Of a DNA stretch of 64,000 bases, positions 14,416 through 23,077 are shown one piece after another. Origin of the DNA: Streptomyces sp. DH24 (lineage in GTDB: Bacteria; Actinomycetota; Actinomycetes; Streptomycetales; Streptomycetaceae); contig NZ_JARVKW010000036.1 in NCBI RefSeq assembly GCF_029813775.1, positions 1-64,000 of the forward strand. Reading direction: 5' to 3'. How positions within the stretch are numbered: position 1 is the stretch's first letter; every line of letters starts with the position of its first letter. Position numbers and translations under genes: made by a program. The notes beneath the pieces are model-generated. The model was given only the letters and a program-made list of their open reading frames with translations, ran no database searches and had not been told where the DNA came from.

Positions 14416-16620
14416 TCAGCTCCCCGTCGTCTGCGGCTGGGCCCGGGTCACGTCGTAGACCCCGGGGACGTTGCGCATGGCGCGCATCAGGGTGGGCAAC
14501 TGCGCCGCGTCCGGGAGCTGCACGGTGTAGGTGTGGCGCACCCGCTGCTGGCTCGGCGGTTCGACGGTCGCGGAGACGATCTCGGCGCCCTCGACGGCCA
14601 TGGCCTCGGTGAGGTCGGCGAGCAGATGGGGCCGGACGAACGATTCGGCGACCAGCGTGACCCGGCAGTCCGCGGTGTCGCCCCAGCGCACGCCGACCTC
14701 CGCGCGCCCCGCGGCCGTCATACGGGCCACGGCGGCGCACTCGACGCGGTGCACGGTGACCGCTCCGCCGCGGACGGCGAAGCCGGTGACCTCGTCGGGC
14801 GGTACGGGCGTACAGCATCCGGCGAGCCGGACGGTCGCGCCGGGCCGGTCCACGACCGCGCTGGCCGCTGGTCGGGCGGCGGGACCCTCGGGGACCGGCC
14901 GGGCGGCGGGTCCGTCGGACGCGGGCCGGTGGGCGCCGGGCGCCCGCTCGGGTTCGGCCTCGCCGTCTCCGGCCGTCGGGTGGGCCGCGAGCCAGCGCTG
15001 GATGGCGATCCGCGCGGCGGGCGTGTGGGCGTGCTCCAGCCACTCCCGGGAGGGCTCGGACGCCGGGTCCTGCCCCATGAGGAGCTGCACGGTGTCCCCG
15101 TCGGTCAGCACCGTGCTCAGGGTCGCCAGACGGCCGTTGACCCGGGCGCCGATGCACGCGTGCGCGTCCTCGCCGTACTGCGCGTAGGCCGCGTCCACGC
15201 AGGTCGCGCCCTCGGGCAGGCCGAGCGTGCCGCCGTCGGGGCGGAAGACGGTGATCTCGCGGTCCTGGGCGAGGTCCTCGCGCAGGGTCGACCAGAAGGT
15301 GTCGGGGTCGGTCGCGCCCCGCTGCCAGTCGAGGAGGCGGGAGAGCCAGCCGGGCCGGGTGGGGTCGGCGCGCTCGCCGTCGTCCTGCTCCTCCGACGGC
15401 GGCGGGGCGTAGGGGTTGCCGAGGGCCACGACGCCGGCCTCGGCGACCCTGTGCATCTGGTGGGTGCGGATGAGGACCTCGACGACCTGTCCGTCCGTGG
15501 CGGTCCCCCCGTTCGAGTCCGTTCGAGAACGGGGGAGGGCGATCGCGGTGTGCAGCGACTGGTACAGGTTGAACTTCGGTACGGCGATGAAGTCCTTGAA
15601 CTCCGAGACGACGGGCGTCAGACAGGTGTGCAGCTCACCGAGCACGCCGTAGCAGTCGGCGTCCTCGTTCACCAGCACCAGCAGCCGCCCGAAGTCCGTG
15701 CCGCGCAGCCGGCCGCGTTTGCGGGCGACGCGGTGCACGGACACGAAGTGCCGGGGCCTGATGAGGACTTCGGCGGCGATGTCGGCCTCGCGCAGCACAC
15801 CGCGCACCTCGTCGGCGGCCTCGGCGAGGGGGTCGTCGGTGCGGGAGGCGTTGCCGACGATCAACTCCCGTGTGCGGCGGTAGTCCTCGGGGTGCAGGAT
15901 CGCGAAGACCAGGTCTTCCAGTTCGGTCTTGAGGGCCTGCACGCCGAGCCGTTCGGCGAGCGGGATGAGGACGTCACGGGTGACCTTGGCGATGCGGGCC
16001 TGTTTCTCGGGGCGCATCACGCCGAGGGTGCGCATGTTGTGCAGCCGGTCGGCGAGTTTGATCGACATCACGCGGACGTCGTTGCCAGTGGCGACGAGCA
16101 TCTTGCGGAACGTCTCGGGCTCGGCGGCGGCGCCGTAGTCCACCTTCTCCAGCTTGGTGACGCCGTCGACGAGATAGCGGACCTCCTCGCCGAACTCCTC
16201 CCCGACCTGATCCAGCGTTACGTCCGTGTCCTCGACGGTGTCGTGGAGCAGGGACGCGGTCAACGTCGTGGTCTCGGCGCCGAGTTCGGCGAGGATGAGG
16301 GTGACCGCGAGGGGGTGCGTGATGTACGGCTCGCCGCTCTTGCGCATCTGCCCGCGGTGCGAGGACTCGGCCAGCACGTAGGCGCGGCGCAGGGGTTCGA
16401 GGTCGGCGTCGGGATGGTGGGCGCGGTGCGCCTCGACGACGTGGCTGATGGCGTCGGGCAGCCGGTCGCGGGTGGCGGAGCCGAGCAGCGCGGCCCGGCC
16501 GAGGCGGCGCAGGTCGATCCGGGGGCGGGCCTTTCTGCGCGGCGCCGTGGGTGTGACGGCGCCGACGGCGGTCGGCGTCACCGGGCCTGGGCTCGCGGGA
16601 TTCGCGGCCTCCGCGTTCAT
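14416..16620 (-). CDS. rshA: RelA/SpoT homologue (RshA)
   Basis: A 734-residue long RSH protein controlling (p)ppGpp. The HD hydrolase domain is intact (THPLAVTLILAELG, LLHDTVEDT at 125-133, IKLADRLHNMRTL). The synthetase domain (about 270-400) keeps EFKDFIA and YQSLHTA but is degenerate. The usual EVQIRT reads EVLIRT, the AHW at its end is lost, and the GIR strand reads GRLLVLV. TGS (about 440-500) and a C-terminal ACT domain (about 660-734) follow. ATG 16620 is chosen over the upstream start because GGAGGTGCC directly precedes it. S. coelicolor has a similar second RSH beside the main RelA. Hydrolase-biased function is inference. Confidence 0.88.
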   Translation of the reverse strand: MNAEAANPASPGPVTPTAVGAVTPTAPRRKARPRIDLRRLGRAALLGSATRDRLPDAISHVVEAHRAHHPDADLEPLRRAYVLAESSHRGQMRKSGEPYITHPLAVTLILAELGAETTTLTASLLHDTVEDTDVTLDQVGEEFGEEVRYLVDGVTKLEKVDYGAAAEPETFRKMLVATGNDVRVMSIKLADRLHNMRTLGVMRPEKQARIAKVTRDVLIPLAERLGVQALKTELEDLVFAILHPEDYRRTRELIVGNASRTDDPLAEAADEVRGVLREADIAAEVLIRPRHFVSVHRVARKRGRLRGTDFGRLLVLVNEDADCYGVLGELHTCLTPVVSEFKDFIAVPKFNLYQSLHTAIALPRSRTDSNGGTATDGQVVEVLIRTHQMHRVAEAGVVALGNPYAPPPSEEQDDGERADPTRPGWLSRLLDWQRGATDPDTFWSTLREDLAQDREITVFRPDGGTLGLPEGATCVDAAYAQYGEDAHACIGARVNGRLATLSTVLTDGDTVQLLMGQDPASEPSREWLEHAHTPAARIAIQRWLAAHPTAGDGEAEPERAPGAHRPASDGPAARPVPEGPAARPAASAVVDRPGATVRLAGCCTPVPPDEVTGFAVRGGAVTVHRVECAAVARMTAAGRAEVGVRWGDTADCRVTLVAESFVRPHLLADLTEAMAVEGAEIVSATVEPPSQQRVRHTYTVQLPDAAQLPTLMRAMRNVPGVYDVTRAQPQTTGS

Positions 16621-16869
16621 GGGCACCTCCGGCTGCGTGGACCGGCGGACGGGGTGCCCCAGGGCGGACACGGCTCAGGGGGCGGCGTCGGTCCCCCGTC
16701 CGGGCCGGTGCTTGATGCTATCGAGCCCACCACGTGCGACTGACCGCCTCTCGTCGAGCGTGAAACGGATCACCCATTCGAGCGAAGGCCCCCGGGGACA
16801 CGGTTTGGTCCGGCGTGCCGGGAATGCCGAGGGGGCCCGCGTCGGCGCCGCCGGACCGGCCGGTCCCGG

Positions 16870-17748
16870 TCAGGTCTCGCTCCCGGTGGCCCGCGCCAGC
16901 CACTCGGCGTCGATCCCGCCCTCGGCGACGATCACCGCCGGGCCGGTCATCTCGATCTCGCCGTCGGGGTGTTCGGTGATCACCAGGGTGCCGCCGGGGA
17001 CGTCGACGGTGTACGTGACCGGCGTCCCCGTCAGGGCCGGGTCGGCGCCGTCCCGGCGGGCGGTTGCCACGGCGGCCGCGCACGCGCCCGTGCCGCACGA
17101 CCGGGTCTCGCCCGAGCCCCGCTCGTGCACCCGCAGCGCGACGTGCTTCGGGCCGCGGTCGACGACGAACTCCACGTTGACGCCGTCCGGGTAGGCGGAG
17201 GCCGGGCTGAACGGGGGCGGCGCGTACAGGTCCCCGGCGTCGGCGAGGTCGGCCACGAAGGCGACCGCGTGCGGGTTGCCCATGTTCACGTTCCGGGCGG
17301 GCCAGCTGCGCTCGCCGACACTCACCGTGACGTCGCCCTCCGGCAGGAGCGCGCGCCCCATGCCGACGGTGATGTCGCCCTCCTTGGCGATGTGCACCTT
17401 CTTCACGCCGCCGCGCGTGGCGACCGCGAGGTCGCCCTCGGCCACGTGACCGGCGCGCTGGAGGTAACGGGCGAACACGCGCACGCCGTTGCCGCACATC
17501 TCGGCGACCGAGCCGTCGCCGTTGCGGTAGTCCATGAACCACTCGGCCTCGCCGGCCATCTCCGCGGCCTCCGGGTGCGCGGCGGACCGCACCACGTGCA
17601 GCAGGCCGTCACCGCCGATGCCCGCGCGACGGTCGCACAGGGCGGCGACGGCGGCGGGCGACAGGTCGACGGCGTTCTCGGGGTCCGGGACGATCACGAA
17701 GTCGTTCTCGGTGCCGTGCCCCTTGAGGAAGGCGATCCGCGTGCTCAT
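16870..17748 (-). CDS. dapF: Diaminopimelate epimerase
   Basis: A 292-residue DapF converting LL- to meso-diaminopimelate. Streptomyces uses LL-DAP in its wall, so this enzyme mainly feeds lysine synthesis. The two catalytic cysteines are present: Cys85 in EMCGNGVR and Cys218 in RSCGTGA. Other family motifs seen are KGHGTENDF and YRNGDGS. It lies 35 bp downstream of a small membrane-protein gene, with miaA further upstream, the conserved actinobacterial order. Confidence 0.95.
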   Translation of the reverse strand: MSTRIAFLKGHGTENDFVIVPDPENAVDLSPAAVAALCDRRAGIGGDGLLHVVRSAAHPEAAEMAGEAEWFMDYRNGDGSVAEMCGNGVRVFARYLQRAGHVAEGDLAVATRGGVKKVHIAKEGDITVGMGRALLPEGDVTVSVGERSWPARNVNMGNPHAVAFVADLADAGDLYAPPPFSPASAYPDGVNVEFVVDRGPKHVALRVHERGSGETRSCGTGACAAAVATARRDGADPALTGTPVTYTVDVPGGTLVITEHPDGEIEMTGPAVIVAEGGIDAEWLARATGSET

Positions 17749-17782
17749 TCCTCGATCGTACGGGGTGGCGGGGGCGCGGCGT

Positions 17783-18286
17783 TCAGCGCAGCCGGGCCAC
17801 GCGCCACACGGCGAGGACGACCACCGCGGCGACGACCACCGCGTACGTGAGGACGATCCGCCAGTCCGGACGGCGCCCCGAGCCGCGCTGCGGCAGGCCG
17901 GGCCAGGTGTGGCCGACGCGGCGGGCGGCCGTCATGCCCCAGCCGGCCGCGCAGGAGCAGATCAGCAGGCCCAGCATGGCGATCACGGCGCCGCTGTCGC
18001 CGAAGTCGAAGGCCAGCGGGAAGGCGAACATCAGCGAGCCGACGGCGGCCAGGCCCACGATGGGCGCGAGCTGCCAGATCCGCAGCCGGCGCTGCGGGCG
18101 CAGCTCGACCTCGACCTCGTCGCCGCCCGCGTACATCTCGTCGGCGGCGGGGCCGTCGTCGGTCACACCGCCGGGGGCGTCGTCGGGTCCGTCGGGGCTC
18201 AGACGTGCCCCGTCCGGTTCCGGTTCACCCTGGTCAGCGGTGAGGTGCTCGGTTTCCTGTGCGGTGTCGCGAGGGCCGGCCTCCAT
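17783..18286 (-). CDS. Small membrane protein with acidic N-terminus
   Basis: A 167-residue protein of unknown function. The first 70 residues are acidic and unstructured (rich in D, E, P, G). Then come three hydrophobic segments, near LAPIVGLAAVGSLMFAFPL, AVIAMLGLLICSCAAGW and VLTYAVVVAAVVVLAVW, with a basic tail. The start is ambiguous: ATG 18286 lies 9-10 bases after GGAGGG and GTG 18292 only 4-5. It sits between miaA and dapF in the same direction, a conserved neighbourhood. No enzymatic motif is visible. Confidence 0.8.
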   Translation of the reverse strand: MEAGPRDTAQETEHLTADQGEPEPDGARLSPDGPDDAPGGVTDDGPAADEMYAGGDEVEVELRPQRRLRIWQLAPIVGLAAVGSLMFAFPLAFDFGDSGAVIAMLGLLICSCAAGWGMTAARRVGHTWPGLPQRGSGRRPDWRIVLTYAVVVAAVVVLAVWRVARLR

Positions 18287-18393
18287 CGCCACGCGCCCTC
18301 CCAACTTGGCTCCACCTGGTCGATCGAAGCTCGATGATGGCACGGCCCCGGAGGCCGGGATGACGGCCGGGGCGTCCCGATGCCATCACGTGA

Positions 18394-19332
18394 TCAGGCT
18401 GTAACCGGTCGTTCGACCAAGGACAGCGCGAGCCGCGGAAGCTCCGTGCCGTCCGACGCCGCCCCGCTCAGCCAGTGCACCCGCGGATCGCGCCTGAACC
18501 AGGAATCCTGCCGGCGCGCGAAGCGCTTGGTGGCACGGACGGTCTCGGCCCGCGCCTCGTCCATCGTGCACTCCCCGGCGAACGCCGCGAGGACCTGCTG
18601 GTAGCCGAGGGCGCGGGACGCCGTACGCCCCTCGCGCAGCCCCCGCGCCTCCAGTGCGCGCACCTCGTCCACGAGGCCCGCGTCCCACATCCGGTCGACC
18701 CGGCGGGCGATGCGCTCGTCGAGCTCGGGGCGGGCCACGTCGACGCCGATCTGGAGGGTGTCGTACACGGCGTCGTGGCCGGGGAGGTTGGCGGTGAAGG
18801 GGCGGCCGGTGATCTCGATCACTTCGAGGGCGCGGACGACGCGGCGGCCGTTGCTGGGCAGGATCGCGCGCGCCGCCTCGGGGTCGGCGGCGGCCAGGCG
18901 GGCGTGCAGCGCCCCGGAGCCGCGCAGCACGAGCTCCGCCTCCAGCCGGGCCCGGACCTCGGGGTCGGTGCCGGGGAACTCCAGGTTGTCGACGGCGCCG
19001 CGCACGTACAGTCCGGAGCCGCCGACCAGGACGGGCCAGCGGCCCTCGGCGAGCAGCGCGTCGATCCGCTCCCGCGCGAGCCGCTGGTACTCGGCGACGG
19101 ACGCCGTCACCGTCACGTCCCAGATGTCCAGCAGGTGGTGCGGTACGCCGCCGCGCTCCTCCGGTGTCAGCTTGGCGGTGCCGATGTCCATGCCCCGGTA
19201 GAGCTGCATGGAGTCGGCGTTGATGACCTCGCCGCCGAGCCGTTGGGCCAGGAAAACGGCCAGATCGGACTTTCCGGCCGCGGTGGGTCCGACGACGGCG
19301 ATGACTCGGGGGGCGGGGGCTGCGCTGCTCAC
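18394..19332 (-). CDS. miaA: tRNA dimethylallyltransferase
   Basis: A 312-residue MiaA that adds a dimethylallyl group to N6 of A37 in tRNAs reading UNN codons. The P-loop GPTAAGKSD is at residues 15-23, followed by INADSMQLYRGMDIGTAK and the GGSGLYVRG substrate motif. GTG 19332 gives a product beginning just before VIAVVGPT. MiaB, encoded 1.5 kb upstream in the same direction, methylthiolates the MiaA product, so the two act in sequence. Divergent from the antitoxin-like gene. Confidence 0.95.
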   Translation of the reverse strand: MSSAAPAPRVIAVVGPTAAGKSDLAVFLAQRLGGEVINADSMQLYRGMDIGTAKLTPEERGGVPHHLLDIWDVTVTASVAEYQRLARERIDALLAEGRWPVLVGGSGLYVRGAVDNLEFPGTDPEVRARLEAELVLRGSGALHARLAAADPEAARAILPSNGRRVVRALEVIEITGRPFTANLPGHDAVYDTLQIGVDVARPELDERIARRVDRMWDAGLVDEVRALEARGLREGRTASRALGYQQVLAAFAGECTMDEARAETVRATKRFARRQDSWFRRDPRVHWLSGAASDGTELPRLALSLVERPVTA

Positions 19333-19461
19333 GGCCCCAGTCTCGCAAACCCGGGCACCCACGCTCGAACGAGTTGGGAGACGCGGCACTTTCCGGACGG
19401 AGGTAGCGTTGCGAGAGAAGTGGGCTTTTCGCTCACGACTGCCCCCGGTGAAAGGTGAACG

Positions 19462-19785
19462 ATGGGTCTCCTGGACAATCTGAAGGGCAAGCTGGGCCCG
19501 GCCAAGGGCAAGGTCTCCGGGCTGGCGCAGCAGCACGGCGGCAAGATCCAGCACGGCATCGACAAGGCCGCGAAGGCCGTGGACGAGCGGACCAAGGGCA
19601 AGTACAGCAAGGGCATCCAGTCGGGTTCCGGCAAGGCCAAGGAGGCCATGGACCGCCTCGCCCACAAGGACGGCCCCCAGGGCGGCACGGGCGGACCCGG
19701 CGAGCCGGGCGGGACGGGCGGCACGAGCGGGACAGGCGGCACGGGCGGCACGACGCCGCCGGCCGGGCCCCCGCCCACTTCCTGA
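19462..19785 (+). CDS. MT0933-type antitoxin-like small protein
   Basis: A 107-residue Lys/Gly-rich protein with the MT0933/Rv0909 antitoxin pattern: MGLLDNLKGKLGP, then DKAAKAVDERTKGKYSKGI (about 33-52). A Gly/Thr/Pro-rich low-complexity tail takes up the last 35 residues. Members of this family are called antitoxins by similarity; no toxin gene is beside it here. AAAGGTG precedes the ATG. It is a lone rightward gene in a leftward run, closed by a perfect terminator. Confidence 0.72.
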   Translation: MGLLDNLKGKLGPAKGKVSGLAQQHGGKIQHGIDKAAKAVDERTKGKYSKGIQSGSGKAKEAMDRLAHKDGPQGGTGGPGEPGGTGGTSGTGGTGGTTPPAGPPPTS

Positions 19786-19843
19786 CCTGTCTCTCTTCTG
19801 GGACGACCGGCCGACAGAACGTCCGAGACGGCTGAAACGACTG

Positions 19844-19895
19844 GCACAACGGCGGACGGCCGGGGCGCGGACGCTCCGGCCGTCCGCCGTTGTGC
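19844..19895. terminator. Perfect 20-bp stem bidirectional terminator
   Basis: Arms 19844-19863 and 19876-19895 are perfectly complementary, with a 12-nt loop, between the antitoxin-like gene and the convergent LigB-like gene. Confidence 0.92.
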
Positions 19896-19945
19896 ACGAC
19901 TGGTGCCGGCGACCCGTCACGGCTGGGGCCGGGCCGGGGGCGGAC

Positions 19946-20662
19946 CTACGACCAGGCCGCCACGAAGTACCCCACCCCGTACGGCGCGTCCTCGTACAGC
20001 AGCGCCCCGCCGAGTCGCGCGCCCTCGGCCGCGCCGGCCAGGACCTGCCAGGGCGCCCGGCCCGCGACCCGCAGCTCGCGGGCGAGGGCGGGGTCCAGCG
20101 CGGCGAGGGCGCCGGTGTCGGCGGCACCGAGCGCACGCGCGATCCCCGCGTCGTAGGGCGCCGCCCGCTCGTCGAGGTACCCGGGGGCCTTCAGCGTGCG
20201 GCAGGCGCTGCCGTCGCCCATGACGAGCAGTGCGACCCGCCCGGCGCCGGCGGCGACCTCCCGTCCCAGGTCCAGGCACCGCCCGGCCGCGAGCGTGTCG
20301 CCCACGCCGATGCCCTCTACGGGTACGTCCGGCCACCCCGACGACCGCTCCAGCAGCCACGCCGCCACGGCGAGCGACACCGGCAACTCGCGCTCGTCGT
20401 CCGGCCCGCCGCCCTGCCCCAGCCGTACACCGAGGTCCACGCCGAAGCCCCGGAACGAGCCGGGCGTGCCCTCCGGGTGGTGCTCGGTCCCGTCGCCCGG
20501 GGCGGGAGCGACGACCACGAGCCGGTCGGGCCGGGCGGCGGCGAGCACGCCGAGCGCGTCCGAGCACGCGGCACGCGCGGCGTCCAGCTCGAAAGCGGCG
20601 CCCGCGGCGATCTCGGGCACGAGCAGCGGCGGGCAGGGACAGACTGCGGCGGCGACAAGCAT
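19946..20662 (-). CDS. LigB-like (class III extradiol dioxygenase B fold) protein
   Basis: A 238-residue protein with the fold pattern of the B subunit of class III extradiol dioxygenases, a family that also includes AMMECR1-associated MEMO proteins. It opens with VCPCPPLLVPEIA, where the metal-binding His of the usual PHPPLL motif is Cys10. VALLVMGDGS and GRAPWQVLAGAAEGA follow. With the first His gone, dioxygenase activity is doubtful, and the function is unknown. ATG 20662 lacks a clear Shine-Dalgarno. It lies downstream of miaB, facing the antitoxin-like gene. Confidence 0.72.
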   Translation of the reverse strand: MLVAAAVCPCPPLLVPEIAAGAAFELDAARAACSDALGVLAAARPDRLVVVAPAPGDGTEHHPEGTPGSFRGFGVDLGVRLGQGGGPDDERELPVSLAVAAWLLERSSGWPDVPVEGIGVGDTLAAGRCLDLGREVAAGAGRVALLVMGDGSACRTLKAPGYLDERAAPYDAGIARALGAADTGALAALDPALARELRVAGRAPWQVLAGAAEGARLGGALLYEDAPYGVGYFVAAWS

Positions 20663-20846
20663 GATCGGCAGCGTAACGCCGGCGCCGCCGGCGTGCGCGG
20701 CGCGGGCACCGCTCACGGACGCGGGGCCGGCCCCGATGCCGCGCCGGCACCGGGCACCGCCCACAGCCCCGATGCCGGGCCGCTCCCACGACGGCGTCAC
20801 CCGCCGCTCGGCACGGCGTCGGCGCGCTCGGGCCTCGCGTCTCCGG

Positions 20847-22367
20847 TCAGTCGCAGCCGCAGCCGCTGCCCGTGGCGACCGGCAGCGGGGCCGGAGCGCC
20901 CACCTTCGGCAGGCCCAGCAGCACGCCCTGCGGCTTGGCCGCCTGCGCGGCGTTCCGCTTCTCCCAGGCGTCGCCCGCGCGCGTGCGGCGCACGTCGAGG
21001 ACGGCGCCCTCGGCGAGCAGGTGGTGCGGGGCGGCGTAGGTGATCTCGACGGTGACCACGTCGCCGGGGCGGACGTCCTGGCCGGGCTTGGTGAAGTGCA
21101 CCAGGCGGTTGTCGGGGGCGCGGCCGGACAGGCGGTGGGTGGTGTCGTCCTTGCGGCCCTCGCCCTCGGCGACCATCAGCTCAAGGGTGCGGCCGACCTG
21201 CTTCTTGTTCTCCTCCCAGGAGATCTCCTCCTGGAGGGCGACCAGCCGCTCGTACCGCTCCTGGACGACCTTCTTGGGGATCTGGCCGTCCATTTCGGCG
21301 GCGGGCGTGCCGGGCCGCTTGGAGTACTGGAAGGTGAACGCCTGCGCGAAGCGGGCCTCCCGCACGACGTGCAGGGTCTGCTCGAAGTCCTCCTCGGTCT
21401 CGCCGGGGAAGCCCACGATGATGTCCGTGGTGATCGCCGCGTGCGGGATGGCGGCCCGCACCTTCTCGATGATCCCGAGGTAGCGCTCCTGGCGGTACGA
21501 GCGGCGCATCGCCTTCAGGACCGTGTCCGAGCCGGACTGGAGCGGCATGTGCAGCTGCGGCATCACGTTCGGCGTCTCGGCCATGGCGGCGATGACGTCG
21601 TCCGTGAAGTCGCGCGGGTGCGGGGAGGTGAAGCGGACGCGCTCCAGGCCGTCGATCCTCCCGCAGGCGCGCAGCAGCTTGCTGAAGGCCTCGCGGTCGC
21701 CGATGTCCGACCCGTACGCGTTCACGTTCTGGCCGAGGAGGGTGATCTCGCTGACGCCCTCGGCGACCAGGGCCTCGACCTCGGCGAGGATGTCGCCGGG
21801 CCGGCGGTCCTTCTCCTTGCCGCGCAGCGCCGGGACGATGCAGAACGTGCACGTGTTGTTGCAGCCGACGGAGATGGAGACCCAGGCCGCGTAGGCGCTC
21901 TCGCGCCGGGTCGGCAGCGTCGACGGGAACGCCTCCAGGGACTCGGCGATCTCGACCTGCGCCTCCTCCTGGACGCGGGCGCGCTCCAGCAGGACCGGCA
22001 GCCTGCCGATGTTGTGCGTGCCGAAGACGACGTCCACCCAGGGGGCGCGCTTGACGATGGTGTCGCGGTCCTTCTGTGCCAGGCAGCCGCCGACCGCGAT
22101 CTGCATGCCGGGGCGCTTCGCCTTCTTCGGGGCGAGGTGGCCGAGGTTGCCGTACAGCTTGTTGTCGGCGTTCTCCCGGACGGCGCACGTGTTGAAGACG
22201 ACGACGTCGGCCTCGCCGTCGGCGCCCTCGGGGGCACGGACGTAACCCGCGTCCTCCAGCAGACCGGCCAATCGCTCTGAGTCGTGGACGTTCATCTGGC
22301 ACCCGTAGGTGCGTACCTCGTATGTGCGTGTGCCGCCCACTGACTGGCTCCGGTCGATGCTGCTCAT
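20847..22367 (-). CDS. miaB: tRNA-2-methylthio-N6-dimethylallyladenosine synthase
   Basis: A 506-residue radical-SAM methylthiotransferase completing ms2i6A37 in tRNA after MiaA. The N-terminal cluster cysteines lie in TYGCQMN (Cys23), NTCAVRENA and GGCLAQKD. The radical-SAM CxxxCxxC is in GCNNTCTFCIVP, and a TRAM domain precedes the C-terminus. The last residues form a Gly/Cys tail (SGCGCD) common in actinobacterial copies. ATG 22367 begins just before the homology; no strong Shine-Dalgarno is seen. The gene is separated from the NarL-type regulator by 56 bp. Confidence 0.95.
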   Translation of the reverse strand: MSSIDRSQSVGGTRTYEVRTYGCQMNVHDSERLAGLLEDAGYVRAPEGADGEADVVVFNTCAVRENADNKLYGNLGHLAPKKAKRPGMQIAVGGCLAQKDRDTIVKRAPWVDVVFGTHNIGRLPVLLERARVQEEAQVEIAESLEAFPSTLPTRRESAYAAWVSISVGCNNTCTFCIVPALRGKEKDRRPGDILAEVEALVAEGVSEITLLGQNVNAYGSDIGDREAFSKLLRACGRIDGLERVRFTSPHPRDFTDDVIAAMAETPNVMPQLHMPLQSGSDTVLKAMRRSYRQERYLGIIEKVRAAIPHAAITTDIIVGFPGETEEDFEQTLHVVREARFAQAFTFQYSKRPGTPAAEMDGQIPKKVVQERYERLVALQEEISWEENKKQVGRTLELMVAEGEGRKDDTTHRLSGRAPDNRLVHFTKPGQDVRPGDVVTVEITYAAPHHLLAEGAVLDVRRTRAGDAWEKRNAAQAAKPQGVLLGLPKVGAPAPLPVATGSGCGCD

Positions 22368-22423
22368 GGAGACAAGAGTAGGCGGTCCCCGTCAGTGGTC
22401 CGGCCGCCTGTGGACAACCTCGC

Positions 22424-23077
22424 TCAGGGCTCGATGAGGCCCGCGCGTATCGCGTAGCGGGTGAGTTCCAGGCGGTCGCGCATGCCGAGTTTGCGCAGGA
22501 GGTTGGCGCGGTGGCGCTCGACCGTCTTCGCGCTGATGAACAGCAGTTCGCCGATCTCCTTCGAGGTGTGGCCCTCGGCGACGAGCTTGAGGATCTCCTC
22601 CTCGCGCTCGGTGACCGCCCGCTCGGGCACTCCGTCGCCCCGGTGCAGCCGGTCCAGGTAGGAGCGGACGAGGGCCCGCTCGGCGCCCGGGTAGATGAAC
22701 GGTTCGTCGCGCACGGCGGCCCGGCAGGCCTCCACCAGGTCACGGTCGGCGACGGACTTCAGGACGTAGCCCGAGGCGCCGGCGCGCAGCGCCTCGAAGA
22801 AGTACTGCTCGTTGTCGTACATCGTGAGGACGAGGATGCGCAGGTCCGGCTGCCGGCGGGACAGTTCGCGGGCGGCCTGGAGGCCGGTCATGCGAGGCAT
22901 GGCGATGTCCAGGACGGCCAGGTCCACCTCCGTCTCCCGGGCGCGGGCGACCGCGTCGGCGCCGTCCCCGGCCTCGGCGACGACCGTCAGGTCCGGCTCG
23001 CCGTCCAGGATGAGGCGCACTCCGCGGCGTACGAGGGTGTGGTCGTCGGCGAGCAGGACGCGGATCGGTGCCGTCAT
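22424..23077 (-). CDS. NarL/LuxR-family response regulator
   Basis: A 217-residue response regulator. The receiver has the acidic pair DD (about 11-12), phospho-acceptor Asp in AVLDIAMP (about 55) and Lys in YVLKSVAD. The LuxR HTH is in TEREEEILKLVAEGHTSKEIGELLFISAKTVERH. GGAGG lies six bases before ATG 23077, and the start overlaps the kinase stop by ATGA, so the two are co-translated. Target genes are unknown; the divergent KhtTU-like operon is the nearest candidate. Confidence 0.92.
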   Translation of the reverse strand: MTAPIRVLLADDHTLVRRGVRLILDGEPDLTVVAEAGDGADAVARARETEVDLAVLDIAMPRMTGLQAARELSRRQPDLRILVLTMYDNEQYFFEALRAGASGYVLKSVADRDLVEACRAAVRDEPFIYPGAERALVRSYLDRLHRGDGVPERAVTEREEEILKLVAEGHTSKEIGELLFISAKTVERHRANLLRKLGMRDRLELTRYAIRAGLIEP

